Positions 33,030 through 41,333 of a stretch of 41,655 bases of DNA are shown here, piece by piece (within the stretch, counting starts at the first letter, position 1; each line of letters opens with the position of its first letter). Source of the DNA: Bacteroidales bacterium UBA5833 (GTDB lineage: Bacteria; Bacteroidota; Bacteroidia; Bacteroidales; Lentimicrobiaceae); NCBI GenBank assembly GCA_002433025.1, contig DJGZ01000045.1, positions 1-41,655 of the forward strand, given 5' to 3'. Under the pieces are notes generated by a model that had not been told where the DNA came from, did no database searches, and saw only the letters and a list, made by a program, of their open reading frames with translations. The translations under genes and the position numbers were made by a program.

Positions 33030-34502
33030 TTAAAGCTGTTTAATAATTTCGTTTGCGGCGATCTGTCCCGATATGATGGCCGGCGGCACACCCGGGCCGG
33101 GCACGGTCAGCTGACCTGCATAAAAGAGGTTGCTGAGCTTATTATTCCTGATTTTCGGTTTCAGGAAAGCGGTCTGCATCAATGTGTTAGCCAGTCCATA
33201 AGCATTCCCTTTAAAAGCGTGGTAATCACTTTCGAAGTCGGCGTGGGCGTATGATCGCTGGTAAACAAGGTGCCCGCGCAGCGACTGACCTGTATAACGC
33301 TCCATCCGCATCAGCACGTGTTCAAGGTACTTCTCGCGGATTTCAGGGGTGTCTTTCAGACCGGGCGCCACCGGAATCAGTACCATCACATTCTCATGCC
33401 CTTCAGGGGCAACCGTATCGTCTGTTTTGGAAGTGCAGCTGATGTAAACCGATGGTTTTTCAGGCCATTCCGGGTTTTTATAGATTGAGTCCGCATGACC
33501 CGCAAAATCCTCGTCGAACAAAAGGGTATGGTGATCCAGGCGCTGTATCCGGGTATCGAAACCAAGATAAAATATCAGTGATGAGGGGGAGAGTACCCTG
33601 GAGTCCCAGTACTTTTGCGTATACCGGCGGGCGTTCTCAGGCAGCAGTTGCTGTTCAACGTGGTGATAATCTGCTGCGGCAATCACGTAACCGGCGTTAA
33701 ACTCCCGGGTGGCCGTACTCACCGAAACGACTTTTCCACCCGAAGTATTTAGAGATTTGACTTCCGAATCATAAACAAACCGGACCCCCAATTCCGCGGC
33801 GAGTGCTTCCATTCCCTCAACAACGCGGTACATGCCGCCCCTGGGGTACCAGGTACCCTGAACCATATCGGAATAATTCATCAGGCTGTAAAGGGCCGGA
33901 GTCGATTTGGCTGTACCGCCGAGGAAAAGCACCGGAAATTCAAGCATGCGGTTGATCTTTTCGCTTTTGAAATAGCGCCGGGTGTAGTCGCCAAACGAGC
34001 TTAACATATTCAGCTTCATGCCGGCTGCGAAAATTTTCCAGTGCAGGTATTCGCCGATGGAGTGGCTTGGTTTGCGCACGAATTCGCCGATGCCGATGCG
34101 GTACTTGTATTCGGATTCCTCAAGGAATTTTTTCAAAGCAGGCGTGCTTCCCGGTTCGATGGATTCGTACAATGCGTAAATGCCTTCAAGAGATGCCGGC
34201 AAAACCACTTCATCGCCCGGGCCGAAATATATTTTGTAGGAAGGGTTGAGGCGGTCGAGCTGGTAATAATCAGACACCTTCCGGCCGAAGGAAGCAAAGT
34301 ACTCTTCAAAAATATCGGGCATCCAATACCAGCTGGGGCCCATGTCGAAAATAAACCCGTTGGCTGAAAACTTCCGGGCCCGGCCACCGGCCATGCTATT
34401 CTTTTCGAGCAGGGTTACATCCAGCCCTTCCCGGGCAAGGGTTGAGGCGGCTGATAATCCTGAGAATCCCGCACCAATAACGATTACACTTTCTTTTTTC
34501 AT
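33030..34502 (-). CDS. crtI: Phytoene desaturase
   Basis: This 490-aa FAD enzyme desaturates phytoene to lycopene. The N-terminal dinucleotide motif is VIVIGAGFSGLSAAST followed by LLEKNSMAGGRA. The C-terminal block GPGVPPAIISGQIAANEI is the CrtI-type signature. The ATG at 34502, directly before KKESVIVIGAG, is preferred to the open-frame start at 34607, which would run through the inverted repeat. It is the first gene of the operon crtI-crtB-unknown-idi. Confidence 0.92.
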   Translation of the reverse strand: MKKESVIVIGAGFSGLSAASTLAREGLDVTLLEKNSMAGGRARKFSANGFIFDMGPSWYWMPDIFEEYFASFGRKVSDYYQLDRLNPSYKIYFGPGDEVVLPASLEGIYALYESIEPGSTPALKKFLEESEYKYRIGIGEFVRKPSHSIGEYLHWKIFAAGMKLNMLSSFGDYTRRYFKSEKINRMLEFPVLFLGGTAKSTPALYSLMNYSDMVQGTWYPRGGMYRVVEGMEALAAELGVRFVYDSEVKSLNTSGGKVVSVSTATREFNAGYVIAAADYHHVEQQLLPENARRYTQKYWDSRVLSPSSLIFYLGFDTRIQRLDHHTLLFDEDFAGHADSIYKNPEWPEKPSVYISCTSKTDDTVAPEGHENVMVLIPVAPGLKDTPEIREKYLEHVLMRMERYTGQSLRGHLVYQRSYAHADFESDYHAFKGNAYGLANTLMQTAFLKPKIRNNKLSNLFYAGQLTVPGPGVPPAIISGQIAANEIIKQL

Positions 34503-34575
34503 GCTTGGATAACCCGGGGCTGAACCGGGACGCCGGTTTTTTTTGTTACAGATGATTAACAGGCTGACAGGCGAT

Positions 34576-34607
34576 TTGTTTAATGGTATTATTAAAGTAT
34601 TAAACAA
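34576..34607. promoter_or_regulatory. Inverted repeat upstream of crtI (operator candidate)
   Basis: TTGTTTAAT (34576-34584) and ATTAAACAA (34599-34607) form a perfect 9-bp inverted repeat with a 14-nt AT-rich spacer. It lies 74 nt upstream of the crtI ATG, where a promoter would be expected, although no perfect -7 box was seen. MerR-family regulators often control Bacteroidota carotenoid genes, but none is encoded in this window. Confidence 0.55.
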
Positions 34608-34692
34608 TTATTTGGGGCAGGACATTTTTTGCTCTGATTCTGACCGGCAGATTTCTTTTCTGATTCGTATGTTCCGGCATCGTAAAAATTTC

Positions 34693-34700
34693 TAATTTCG
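34693..34700 (+). promoter_or_regulatory. Candidate -7 box of the 34742 lipoprotein gene
   Basis: TAATTTCG matches TAnnTTTG in all but one position and is followed by CA, as often seen. The ATG is 41 nt downstream. No clear -33 box was seen. Confidence 0.45.
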
Positions 34701-34741
34701 CACAAAATAATGGAAACATCAATGTTAAATCCCGAAAAATT

Positions 34742-35305
34742 ATGAAACAGTTTCTTATTTTAATGCTCTCCGGATTGCTGCTGTACGGATGTTCAGGAAA
34801 CAGCCCCAAAACCCCTGCCGCCGAAGCTGTGGCTGACGATTCACCGGTTGCTATTGTGAATGACCTGGAAAAAGCGCTGGCGGGTGTGCCTTCGTGGAGC
34901 AATGAGAAGACCATTGTTCAGATGCCGGAAGGGATTCCTGCGCACAGCGGCCAGTTTGTCTCCCGCGTTGATGCCGAGAATCAGTACTCGTATGCTTTCA
35001 AGGAGACCTTTGCGAACATCAATCAGAAGCTGCCGGTTGCCGTGATTGTTGAAGGCTATGTCTATATGCCCGAAGTAAATCCGGCGCTTGGTATTGTTAT
35101 GGATATCAACGACAACAACAATACCGTGATCTGGAAGTCATACGCACTGTCGGGAGTAGTAACTTCTCTGAATGAATGGCAGCCCTTTACCGCCAGATTT
35201 ACGGTTGACGCACCGTTAAAACCCGGGTACCAGTTAAAGATATTTGCTTCAGGAGCAAAGAAAACCGCATACTTTGACGACTTTAAAATTTCTTTTGAAT
35301 ACTAA
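34742..35305 (+). CDS. Predicted lipoprotein with carbohydrate-binding-like fold
   Basis: This 187-aa protein has a lipobox LLLYGC (Cys17) followed by SGNSPKTP. The mature part, from about residue 50, is predicted to be a beta-sandwich, ending with APLKPGYQLKIFASGAKKTAYFDDFKISFEY, a style common in galactose-binding-like domains. No specific family is recognised. It is transcribed away from the carotenoid operon and followed by two hairpins, so it is monocistronic. Confidence 0.7.
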   Translation: MKQFLILMLSGLLLYGCSGNSPKTPAAEAVADDSPVAIVNDLEKALAGVPSWSNEKTIVQMPEGIPAHSGQFVSRVDAENQYSYAFKETFANINQKLPVAVIVEGYVYMPEVNPALGIVMDINDNNNTVIWKSYALSGVVTSLNEWQPFTARFTVDAPLKPGYQLKIFASGAKKTAYFDDFKISFEY

Positions 35306-35315
35306 ATAGCCGCTT

Positions 35316-35336
35316 CATGCAGGCTTCCCCTGCATG
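35316..35336 (+). terminator. First hairpin after the 34742 gene
   Basis: CATGCAGG (35316-35323) and CCTGCATG (35329-35336) form a perfect 8-bp stem with a 5-nt loop, 10 nt after the stop codon. No U-tract follows directly, so it may be an mRNA-end stabiliser. Confidence 0.55.
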
Positions 35337-35346
35337 ATGATGAGAA

Positions 35347-35396
35347 CCCTGTTGAAAGACGGCGATAGCTGCTGTTTTACAACAGGGCTTTTTTTT
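35347..35396 (+). terminator. Intrinsic terminator after the 34742 gene
   Basis: CCCTGTTG (35347-35354) pairs with CAACAGGG (35380-35387), followed by a C and a run of T residues to 35396. The loop is long (25 nt) but can fold internally. Confidence 0.75.
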
Positions 35397-35690
35397 GCAT
35401 TATTATTTCAGGCGCGCAGACTTTCTCATTCACTCCTTTCAGGTTTTCCCTGTCAATCGCAGGCAGGATGCTGCTGTGAGCGCTTTGCAGTTTGATAGGT
35501 TTATCATGCAGGGCGAATGCCCGATTACTCCTTTCGTTATCACCCGGCGTTTGAAGCATTCAGTTTCTTTGGTAATGAACAAAGGTGAGGGCCAATTGTC
35601 ATAAAATCAGTATATTAATAAAATTGCCCGGAGGCACTGCAGCCCGGTCATCTGCCTTGTATTTTTCTGTCTGCGTTAATCTGAATTTTC
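35397..35690. other. Non-coding interval before the second T9SS beta-helix gene
   Basis: No gene was found here. A frame opening at 35585 reads into the beta-helix gene, but its first 70 residues look non-coding and span the promoter. The stretch lies between the terminator and the shared regulatory element. Confidence 0.45.
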
Positions 35691-35716
35691 CGGGCGTATA
35701 TAAACCCGTTTCCGGC
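35691..35716 (+). promoter_or_regulatory. Upstream element shared with the 7.4-kb beta-helix gene (copy 2)
   Basis: The copy starts CGGGCGTATATAAA and continues with CCCG and CCGGC. It ends 38 nt before the -7 box, the same distance as copy 1. In this copy CGGG and CCCG form a short inverted repeat around the AT core. Confidence 0.65.
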
Positions 35717-35730
35717 GATCATCAATCAGT

Positions 35731-35762
35731 TTCATATCTCCATTTCAGGCGCTGTAAATTTG
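35731..35762 (+). promoter_or_regulatory. Promoter of the 35795 beta-helix gene
   Basis: TAAATTTG at 35755-35762 is a perfect -7 box, with TTCA at 35731-35734 at the -33 position. A TAATCATTTT block (35772-35781) also occurs in the leader of the 7403 gene (7361-7370). The ATG at 35795 is 32 nt downstream. Confidence 0.68.
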
Positions 35763-35794
35763 ATTTAATTGTAATCATTTTAAACCCTGAAGCC

Positions 35795-38700
35795 ATGAAA
35801 AAAAAATTATTCATTTTGCAGAAGAGGTATCTGTACGGACTGATTTTAATGTTGTTTTTAACAGCCTGTTATGAGTTCAGTTTTGTGAATCAGCCGGGCA
35901 GTGCAGAACTTAACAGCACCATGCAGGTGCAGATCAGTGTTTATACAACCGGCGGCGACGGTCAATATTACACGCCCTATTTCGGCATTAAGCTTCCGGA
36001 AGGCTGGCAGGTTAACGACAGCATTGTTTTCTCATACGGAACAACCATCGGCTGGTTTGTGTACAACGATTCCCTTTCTCAGGCCATGAGTGCCATCGAG
36101 CCTCCGCAACCCGGCTACTATTGGTGGGTCAGTAAGGCAATCGAACAAGTGATGTATAACTACAATGACATCTACCTTTTCAATCCGGTAATCCGGACTG
36201 ATGATAAAAGCGGAAATTTTTCGCTGGATTATATGCTGGGGCATGATTATGTTTATTATGGTTATGGCGGACTTAACTTCAGGCGCAGCAACGGTCATTC
36301 TGTTACTGTTGGCTTACCTGATCATGTTGTGGTTACCGGAAATAACGACCATGGTCTTGGATCCCTGCGTTCGGCCATTGCACATGTTGGCTTCAACGGA
36401 ACAATCACCTTCCAGATGGTCAATCCGGCTCCCATCGTGCTGGAATCTCCGCTTGAGATCAGCAAGAACATTACAATCCGCGGCTCAGATGACATGCCGG
36501 TAGTCATTTCGGGGAATGGTCAGTGTCAGGTATTCCTTGTCAGGGAAAGCTACTCCCCGAAGTTTGAATTTATTGACATTGTGCAAGGGTATGGTTACTA
36601 CGGCGGTGGAGTTGAGTGTATGGAAGGATCCTCGCCTGTGTTCAGCAACTGCAGTTTTTCGGGCAACAGCGCCGTTCAGTGTGGTGGCGGTATTTATGCA
36701 GGATATAATACAAACCTGGTGATGACGGACCTTGTATTCTCCGGAAATTCTGCGAACGAAGGAGGGGGATTTTATATTCAATATTCGGGGAATGCATCAC
36801 TTCACAATATGGTGTTTACGGATAATAACGCTAATTACAGCGGAGGGGCAATTTACAGTTCCGCGAATGCCCTTGAGTTGCGCGACATCCTGATCAGCTC
36901 CAACCATTCGCAGTACCACGGTGGTGGCCTGTACCTATACAACGGAGAAGTAAATGCAAAAAATCTGACCGTTGTTTCAAATTCAGTTGACGCGCCTGAA
37001 GGGTCTGGTGGTGGTATCAATTGCGGATACGGCAGCATCCGGCTTGAAAACTGCGCGATCAGCAATAATATTTCCAATGGCAGGGGTGGCGGAATCTATT
37101 TTGAATACGGCAGTAATACCGAATTCTGTTGCACCGCCCGTTGCGACATCTTTGACAATGAAGCCCCGGAAGGCAGCGACCTGTATGCCCAAAACCTGGT
37201 GGATGTAGTTGTTGACAGGTTTACCGTTTTATATCCTAACTATTTGCACGCCAGCCCATTCGAAAATTTCACATTTGATATCCTCCACGGGGTAAATGCC
37301 CAGGTGGATGCAGATATGTATATTTCGCCCCGTGGTGATAACCACAATAGCGGGTTATCGCCTGATTTGCCCAAAAAGACCATTTCCGGAGCTTTATCAA
37401 TCCTATCCACTCAAAAGCAGCATACCCTTTACCTTGATAAGGGTGAATACAGTGCGAACTCGAATGGCGAAAGGTTCCCGGTAATTTTGCCGGATCGTGT
37501 CAGTCTGGAAGGTCATCCTGAATTTGCCACAGTCCTGGATGCCACGGACAAATCAGAAGCCATCAGGATCAGTCATGCAAACCAGGTTAACATTTCCGGT
37601 CTTACCATTACAGGGGCATCGCAAAGGGCTGTTTACTGCGATAACTCTTCGCCTTCCATCAGGAATGTGGTTATTACAAGGAATAACGGTACAGGCTTTT
37701 ATTGCTGCAACAACTCTGCTCCGGTTTTAAGCAATGTAAACATCAGCAGAAACATGAATGGCGGTATTTATTGCCTCAACTCCTCCATCAGGGTATTTAA
37801 TTCCGGGATCGGGAACAATAAGGCATATTCAGGAGCCGGGGTCTACCTCAGTTACTCCAATGCCTACTTCCGGAATGTAAATATCATGGAGAATGTAACC
37901 CCTGGGGGGTGGTATTCCGGTACTGGCGGAGGGGTCTATAGTTTTAATTCTGATCCGGTCTTTATTGAATCTTCAATCAATAATAATGTCTCCGGAAAGG
38001 ATGGCGGCGGAATTTACTGTGTTGGATCAACACTATATCTGGCTAAAACTGAACTTAAAGGAAACATTGGGGCCGTAGGAGGTGGCCTGTATCTGGATCA
38101 GACGGAGATTACCCTGCTGAATGTGGAAGTTTCGGGCAATTCCGCAAATATGGCCGGGGGCGCTTACATCAAGCGGTCGGAGGCTGAGTTGACCAATGTA
38201 TTGGTAACAGGCAATACCGCCGGTGCCGGGGCAGGCATATATTTTCGCGAATCGGAAGGCTTGCTGAAGCAGCTAACCATTGCGGAGAATGTTGCGAAGG
38301 TCAGCGGGGGTGCAATATTCAATTTCCGGACCAACCTGAGTTTATGGAACAGTGTATTGTGGGGAAATCCTCCTGAGGAAATCGTTCATTTCAGTACCAG
38401 CGGCTCTCTCAGTCAGCTGGAAATCTATTACTCCGATGTCATGGGCGGCCAGGATGGGATTGATGTCCATGGTCCGGGCGTGCTGGATTGGGGCGCCGGA
38501 AGCCTGGATGCCGATCCCCTGTTCGTGGGTTCCGGGCCTTATCCCTTCAGTCTGGCTTTACATTCACCGTGTATTGATGCAGGCCCGCGGGATCCGGACT
38601 GGCTCGACCTGCCGCCTTACGATATCAGGGGGAACAAGCGCATCCTGGATGGTGATCAGAACAGTCTGGCCATTGTGGACATGGGCGCCTATGAATTCGA

Positions 38701-39001
38701 AAACATCCCTGTTGAACCTAAGCAAATGATCGCCGGGGCTGATGGAGAATCCGGATTTTCCGTTTATCCGAATCCATGCGGGGACGTGGCTTTTTTCAGC
38801 TATACCCTTCCGGCTGAAAGCAGGATAAATATTGTTATTTACAATCAGCTGGGTAAGCAGGTGGCTGTACTGGCCGATGCAAACCAGAAAGCCGGGCAGT
38901 ATCTGGTTCGCTGGTATTCACCGGAAGCAGGTCCGGGTGTTTACATGTACCGCATTCAGGCGGGAAAGATCATTATCGGTGGAAAACTGGTCAAGCAGTA
39001 G
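35795..39001 (+). CDS. Giant beta-helix surface protein with lipobox and T9SS sorting domain
   Basis: This 1068-aa protein starts MKKKLFILQK and has a hydrophobic segment ending LFLTAC, a lipobox-like site with Cys28. Residues 30-180 form a beta-rich head. GLGSLRSAI near residue 200 resembles the motif that opens many parallel beta-helix surface proteins. From there to about residue 900 run many repeats of the type GGGIY...N..ISGN, typical of right-handed beta-helices. A C-terminal Ig-like T9SS sorting domain starts GFSVYPNPCGD. A lipobox with a T9SS domain is an unusual pairing, since T9SS cargo normally has a signal peptidase I site. It shares a promoter module with the 7403 gene. Adhesin or polysaccharide-binding function is possible. 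Confidence 0.85.
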   Translation: MKKKLFILQKRYLYGLILMLFLTACYEFSFVNQPGSAELNSTMQVQISVYTTGGDGQYYTPYFGIKLPEGWQVNDSIVFSYGTTIGWFVYNDSLSQAMSAIEPPQPGYYWWVSKAIEQVMYNYNDIYLFNPVIRTDDKSGNFSLDYMLGHDYVYYGYGGLNFRRSNGHSVTVGLPDHVVVTGNNDHGLGSLRSAIAHVGFNGTITFQMVNPAPIVLESPLEISKNITIRGSDDMPVVISGNGQCQVFLVRESYSPKFEFIDIVQGYGYYGGGVECMEGSSPVFSNCSFSGNSAVQCGGGIYAGYNTNLVMTDLVFSGNSANEGGGFYIQYSGNASLHNMVFTDNNANYSGGAIYSSANALELRDILISSNHSQYHGGGLYLYNGEVNAKNLTVVSNSVDAPEGSGGGINCGYGSIRLENCAISNNISNGRGGGIYFEYGSNTEFCCTARCDIFDNEAPEGSDLYAQNLVDVVVDRFTVLYPNYLHASPFENFTFDILHGVNAQVDADMYISPRGDNHNSGLSPDLPKKTISGALSILSTQKQHTLYLDKGEYSANSNGERFPVILPDRVSLEGHPEFATVLDATDKSEAIRISHANQVNISGLTITGASQRAVYCDNSSPSIRNVVITRNNGTGFYCCNNSAPVLSNVNISRNMNGGIYCLNSSIRVFNSGIGNNKAYSGAGVYLSYSNAYFRNVNIMENVTPGGWYSGTGGGVYSFNSDPVFIESSINNNVSGKDGGGIYCVGSTLYLAKTELKGNIGAVGGGLYLDQTEITLLNVEVSGNSANMAGGAYIKRSEAELTNVLVTGNTAGAGAGIYFRESEGLLKQLTIAENVAKVSGGAIFNFRTNLSLWNSVLWGNPPEEIVHFSTSGSLSQLEIYYSDVMGGQDGIDVHGPGVLDWGAGSLDADPLFVGSGPYPFSLALHSPCIDAGPRDPDWLDLPPYDIRGNKRILDGDQNSLAIVDMGAYEFENIPVEPKQMIAGADGESGFSVYPNPCGDVAFFSYTLPAESRINIVIYNQLGKQVAVLADANQKAGQYLVRWYSPEAGPGVYMYRIQAGKIIIGGKLVKQ

Positions 39002-39045
39002 CATACGCCCCGGGACAGGAAACGCATTGTATGCTGCCCCGGGGC
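39001..39045 (+). other. GC-rich mutually exclusive hairpins after the beta-helix gene
   Basis: GCATAC (39001-39006) can pair with GTATGC (39029-39034), and GCCCCGGG (39007-39014) with CCCGGGGC (39038-39045). The order of arms means the two stems interleave, so they form alternately or as a pseudoknot. GCCCCGGGGC at 39036-39045 is also a self-palindrome. It probably marks the transcript end, although there is no U-tract. Confidence 0.4.
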
Positions 39046-39159
39046 AACCTGCTAATCAACGATTTTCAGTATTAATCGCAAATAATTCCATTTTTATGAA
39101 GTTACTTTGCATATTTGTACGTAATTAATATTATATTAATGATTAAAAATATTTATGTT

Positions 39160-39657
39160 ATGAAAAAAATTTATTATGTCCTTGTCTTGTCATTATTTTC
39201 ATGCACGACAGGTGCACAATCAGTAACTCTGCACGGAACTGAATTGCGTGATCTGAACGGCAGGATGGTTCCGGTTTCTGCAATTATTGAGGAAGGCCAT
39301 CCCCTGGTAATGGTTTTCTGGAAATCAGGCAGTTCAAAATGTTGTGAAAACCTTGAAACGATGCAATCAGCCTGGATGACCAGGCTAAGAGACCGGGGGG
39401 TGAGGTTTGTTGCTGTCTGCGAAGACTGCGCCGGGTCCTGGAGTCACGTTAAACCGCTGGTGGCAGGAAAAGGTTGGGACTTTGATGTCTATATTGATGT
39501 GAACGGTGATTTCAGGAGGTCGCTTGGCATAAGCGTCATTCCCAGCACTGTTTTGTTCGACGCCGGCATGCGAATGATTTGTAAACATCCCGGATGGTGT
39601 TCAGGCAATGAAGGCCTGATCTGTGATAAAATATCCGGTTGCCTCGATAACAGATAA
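39160..39657 (+). CDS. TlpA-like thioredoxin-fold protein lacking the CxxC motif
   Basis: This 165-aa exported protein has a signal segment ending near SCTTGAQ (either lipidated at Cys15 or cleaved after Ala19). The thioredoxin-like domain has FWKSGSSKCC at 53-62, where TlpA proteins have FWASWCGPC. The first active-site cysteine is replaced by Ser58 and only Cys61 remains, with an extra Cys62. A separate CEDC lies at 87-90, and the cis-proline loop SVIPST is kept. It cannot act as a normal disulphide reductase with one CxxC; it may use CEDC or act as a one-cysteine or binding protein. The ATG at 39160 is preferred over 39115 because it begins a normal signal peptide. Confidence 0.75.
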   Translation: MKKIYYVLVLSLFSCTTGAQSVTLHGTELRDLNGRMVPVSAIIEEGHPLVMVFWKSGSSKCCENLETMQSAWMTRLRDRGVRFVAVCEDCAGSWSHVKPLVAGKGWDFDVYIDVNGDFRRSLGISVIPSTVLFDAGMRMICKHPGWCSGNEGLICDKISGCLDNR

Positions 39658-39772
39658 GCAGTGGGGTTTTCTCAAAACGTAAGAAGAGTCTGCGCAGGGG
39701 AGCGCATCACTTGATTCACACCTTATCCGAGGGCGCAAGTGCGGTATTTCGTTATTAAATGTACAGCAGTTA

Positions 39773-39788
39773 CAACACTTCGGTAAAT
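39773..39788 (+). repeat. Left terminal inverted repeat of the IS
   Basis: CAACACTTCGGTAAAT is the exact reverse complement of the right end at 41125-41140. It lies on the 3' side of the transposase gene. Confidence 0.92.
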
Positions 39789-39789
39789 T

Positions 39790-41022
39790 TTACGCGGCAA
39801 TTTTTCCATAATCCAGCAGTTCTTTAACAATTTTTTGATTTTTTGCAGAGTATGGGTTAATAGCAAACATGCACATAAATCGTTCAAGCATCAAAGTGTT
39901 GTTGTACAATGTTTTATAATTGGCCATTGAGAATGGTTTGGTGCTGTGGGTTTCTGTAGATATCCAGTCATGCTTTGCCAGGTTTACCGCCGTAAGGGCA
40001 GCGTTAAAATGAAAATCGAGCTTATTTTTACTTCTCGCCTGACAAGTAGAAAGCCCTGTAAATTGTTTGGCGTCCCGATATAAGAATTCTATTTGGAAAC
40101 GCGATCTGTAATTACTGACAATTTTCTCCCCTGTTTGATTTATATCTGTTGAGAAGTACAACTTTCGGGCAATCTCTTTACCATCTTTAAAGAAAATGGC
40201 TATCGCGAGTTTTATATCTCTTTTGAAGGCTTTGGAGTAAACTACTGCAGAATAGATTGCAATATCTTCGTTGATCAGGTCAGTGGTGAAATAGTTTAGG
40301 TCAGGATTTTGGGGATCCACCCGCCCGTTAAACTTTTTTGGGGCTCCTTTTTTGCCAGTTGGTCCTCCCTTGTACTTGTACATCAAAACGCTGTCATCTC
40401 TCAAACGGCTGAGAAAATGGAGCCCTGATGATGTTATTGCATCAACAAAAGGTTTTTTGGAAAAATAAGCATCAGCCACTATGTAATCTGAAAACCCTTT
40501 GAAGTCTGCTGCATTTTCAGTTACAAGACTTGCATAATAGGCCAAAAGATTCAGCCTCCTTTTTTTTAGTTCATCGGCTGATGGCGTTTGCCACGCATTC
40601 AAGTGCAGGGCGGTGTTATTTGCAATGTCTACCACTGCAAAGCCACAAATCTCAAGGCCCCATTTGGCTGACTTGGCAACACCTGACCAATATCTGCCCA
40701 TTCCGTAAGTTGATTTACCTGCTTTAGGGATATAACTTGGGTCAAAAACCACAATACGCTCTCCTGGGACACATTGCTTAATCAAGTGCCCATTGAATGA
40801 AAAGAAATCAAACTCCTTCTCGAACTGGTTTCGGAAAGTTTGTTCACCGTATGAACTAAACCGTCCCAATTGCAAGAAATTTATTCTACCTTTGATACTC
40901 AAAATATGCCAAAGAACGCTAAAAATGAAATCTTTCCGGGCTTTGTTAAGGCTTGAAAAGACTTCTGTTTTTAAAATGTTGATAATAAGTTGTTTAACAT
41001 TTTGGTTAGCCTTGATAGTCAT
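39790..41022 (-). CDS. IS4-family transposase
   Basis: This 410-aa DDE transposase has the IS4 signature Y-(2)-R-(3)-E-(6)-K in YRSRFQIEFLYRDAK near residue 310. The first catalytic Asp is probably in VFDPSYIPKAGK (near residue 95) and the second in VADAYFSKKPF. The stop codon lies next to the left inverted repeat, and the gene start about 100 nt inside the right one. The frame is intact, so the element may be active. Confidence 0.92.
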   Translation of the reverse strand: MTIKANQNVKQLIINILKTEVFSSLNKARKDFIFSVLWHILSIKGRINFLQLGRFSSYGEQTFRNQFEKEFDFFSFNGHLIKQCVPGERIVVFDPSYIPKAGKSTYGMGRYWSGVAKSAKWGLEICGFAVVDIANNTALHLNAWQTPSADELKKRRLNLLAYYASLVTENAADFKGFSDYIVADAYFSKKPFVDAITSSGLHFLSRLRDDSVLMYKYKGGPTGKKGAPKKFNGRVDPQNPDLNYFTTDLINEDIAIYSAVVYSKAFKRDIKLAIAIFFKDGKEIARKLYFSTDINQTGEKIVSNYRSRFQIEFLYRDAKQFTGLSTCQARSKNKLDFHFNAALTAVNLAKHDWISTETHSTKPFSMANYKTLYNNTLMLERFMCMFAINPYSAKNQKIVKELLDYGKIAA

Positions 41023-41124
41023 GTCCAGTTAATTAGTGGAATAATCAATTAAGATACTGATTATCAATGGCTTAACCAAATTTATTTCAACTTATTTTGC
41101 TGATTTTCAAAGATTTGTCCTTTT

Positions 41125-41140
41125 ATTTACCGAAGTGTTG
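41125..41140 (-). repeat. Right terminal inverted repeat of the IS
   Basis: ATTTACCGAAGTGTTG is the exact complement of the left end and is followed at once by the AGTTA target duplicate. Confidence 0.92.
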
Positions 41141-41184
41141 AGTTAAAGACGGACTTACTAATCAGAGGTTAAAAAATAAAGTAT

Positions 41185-41297
41185 TTCACAGAGATCACTG
41201 AGATGCGAAGAGCTGCGCCAGAGTGCGCGCGGAAGTTACTGAGGTTCAAAAAGTGTTGTATTTTTTCTCCGTGTTACTCCGGGATGCCTCAGTGAGG
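41185..41297. repeat. Degenerate palindromic repeat block
   Basis: The block begins TTCACAGAGATCACTGAG and ends with CTCCGTGTTACTCCGGG and CCTCAGTGAGG. TCACTGAG (41195-41202) and CTCAGTGA (41288-41295) form an inverted repeat. Repeats of this CACAGAG/CTCCGTG style are scattered in Bacteroidota intergenic DNA. No gene is seen. Confidence 0.5.
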
Positions 41298-41333
41298 TCT
41301 GGTAAAGTTTATTTTATTGCGCCGATATTATTA

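Larger units (their letters stand above)
39773..41140. mobile_element. Complete IS4-superfamily insertion sequence
   Basis: The 1368-bp element has perfect 16-bp terminal inverted repeats, starting CAACACTTCGGTAAAT on the left (39773-39788) and mirrored at 41125-41140. The 5-bp direct repeat AGTTA flanks both ends (39768-39772 and 41141-41145), which marks the target duplication. One intact transposase gene fills it on the minus strand. Perfect ends and an intact gene suggest recent insertion. It landed in intergenic sequence after the thioredoxin-like gene. Confidence 0.93.

Noticed and set aside
35585..35794. N-terminal extension of the giant beta-helix protein
   Set aside because: It spans the shared element and a perfect -7 box; the ATG at 35795 starts a proper signal peptide.
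36590..38380. Tandem repeats in the beta-helix gene as a CRISPR or DNA repeat array
   Set aside because: The periodicity is at protein level (GGG-hydrophobic turns); DNA copies are too divergent and in frame.
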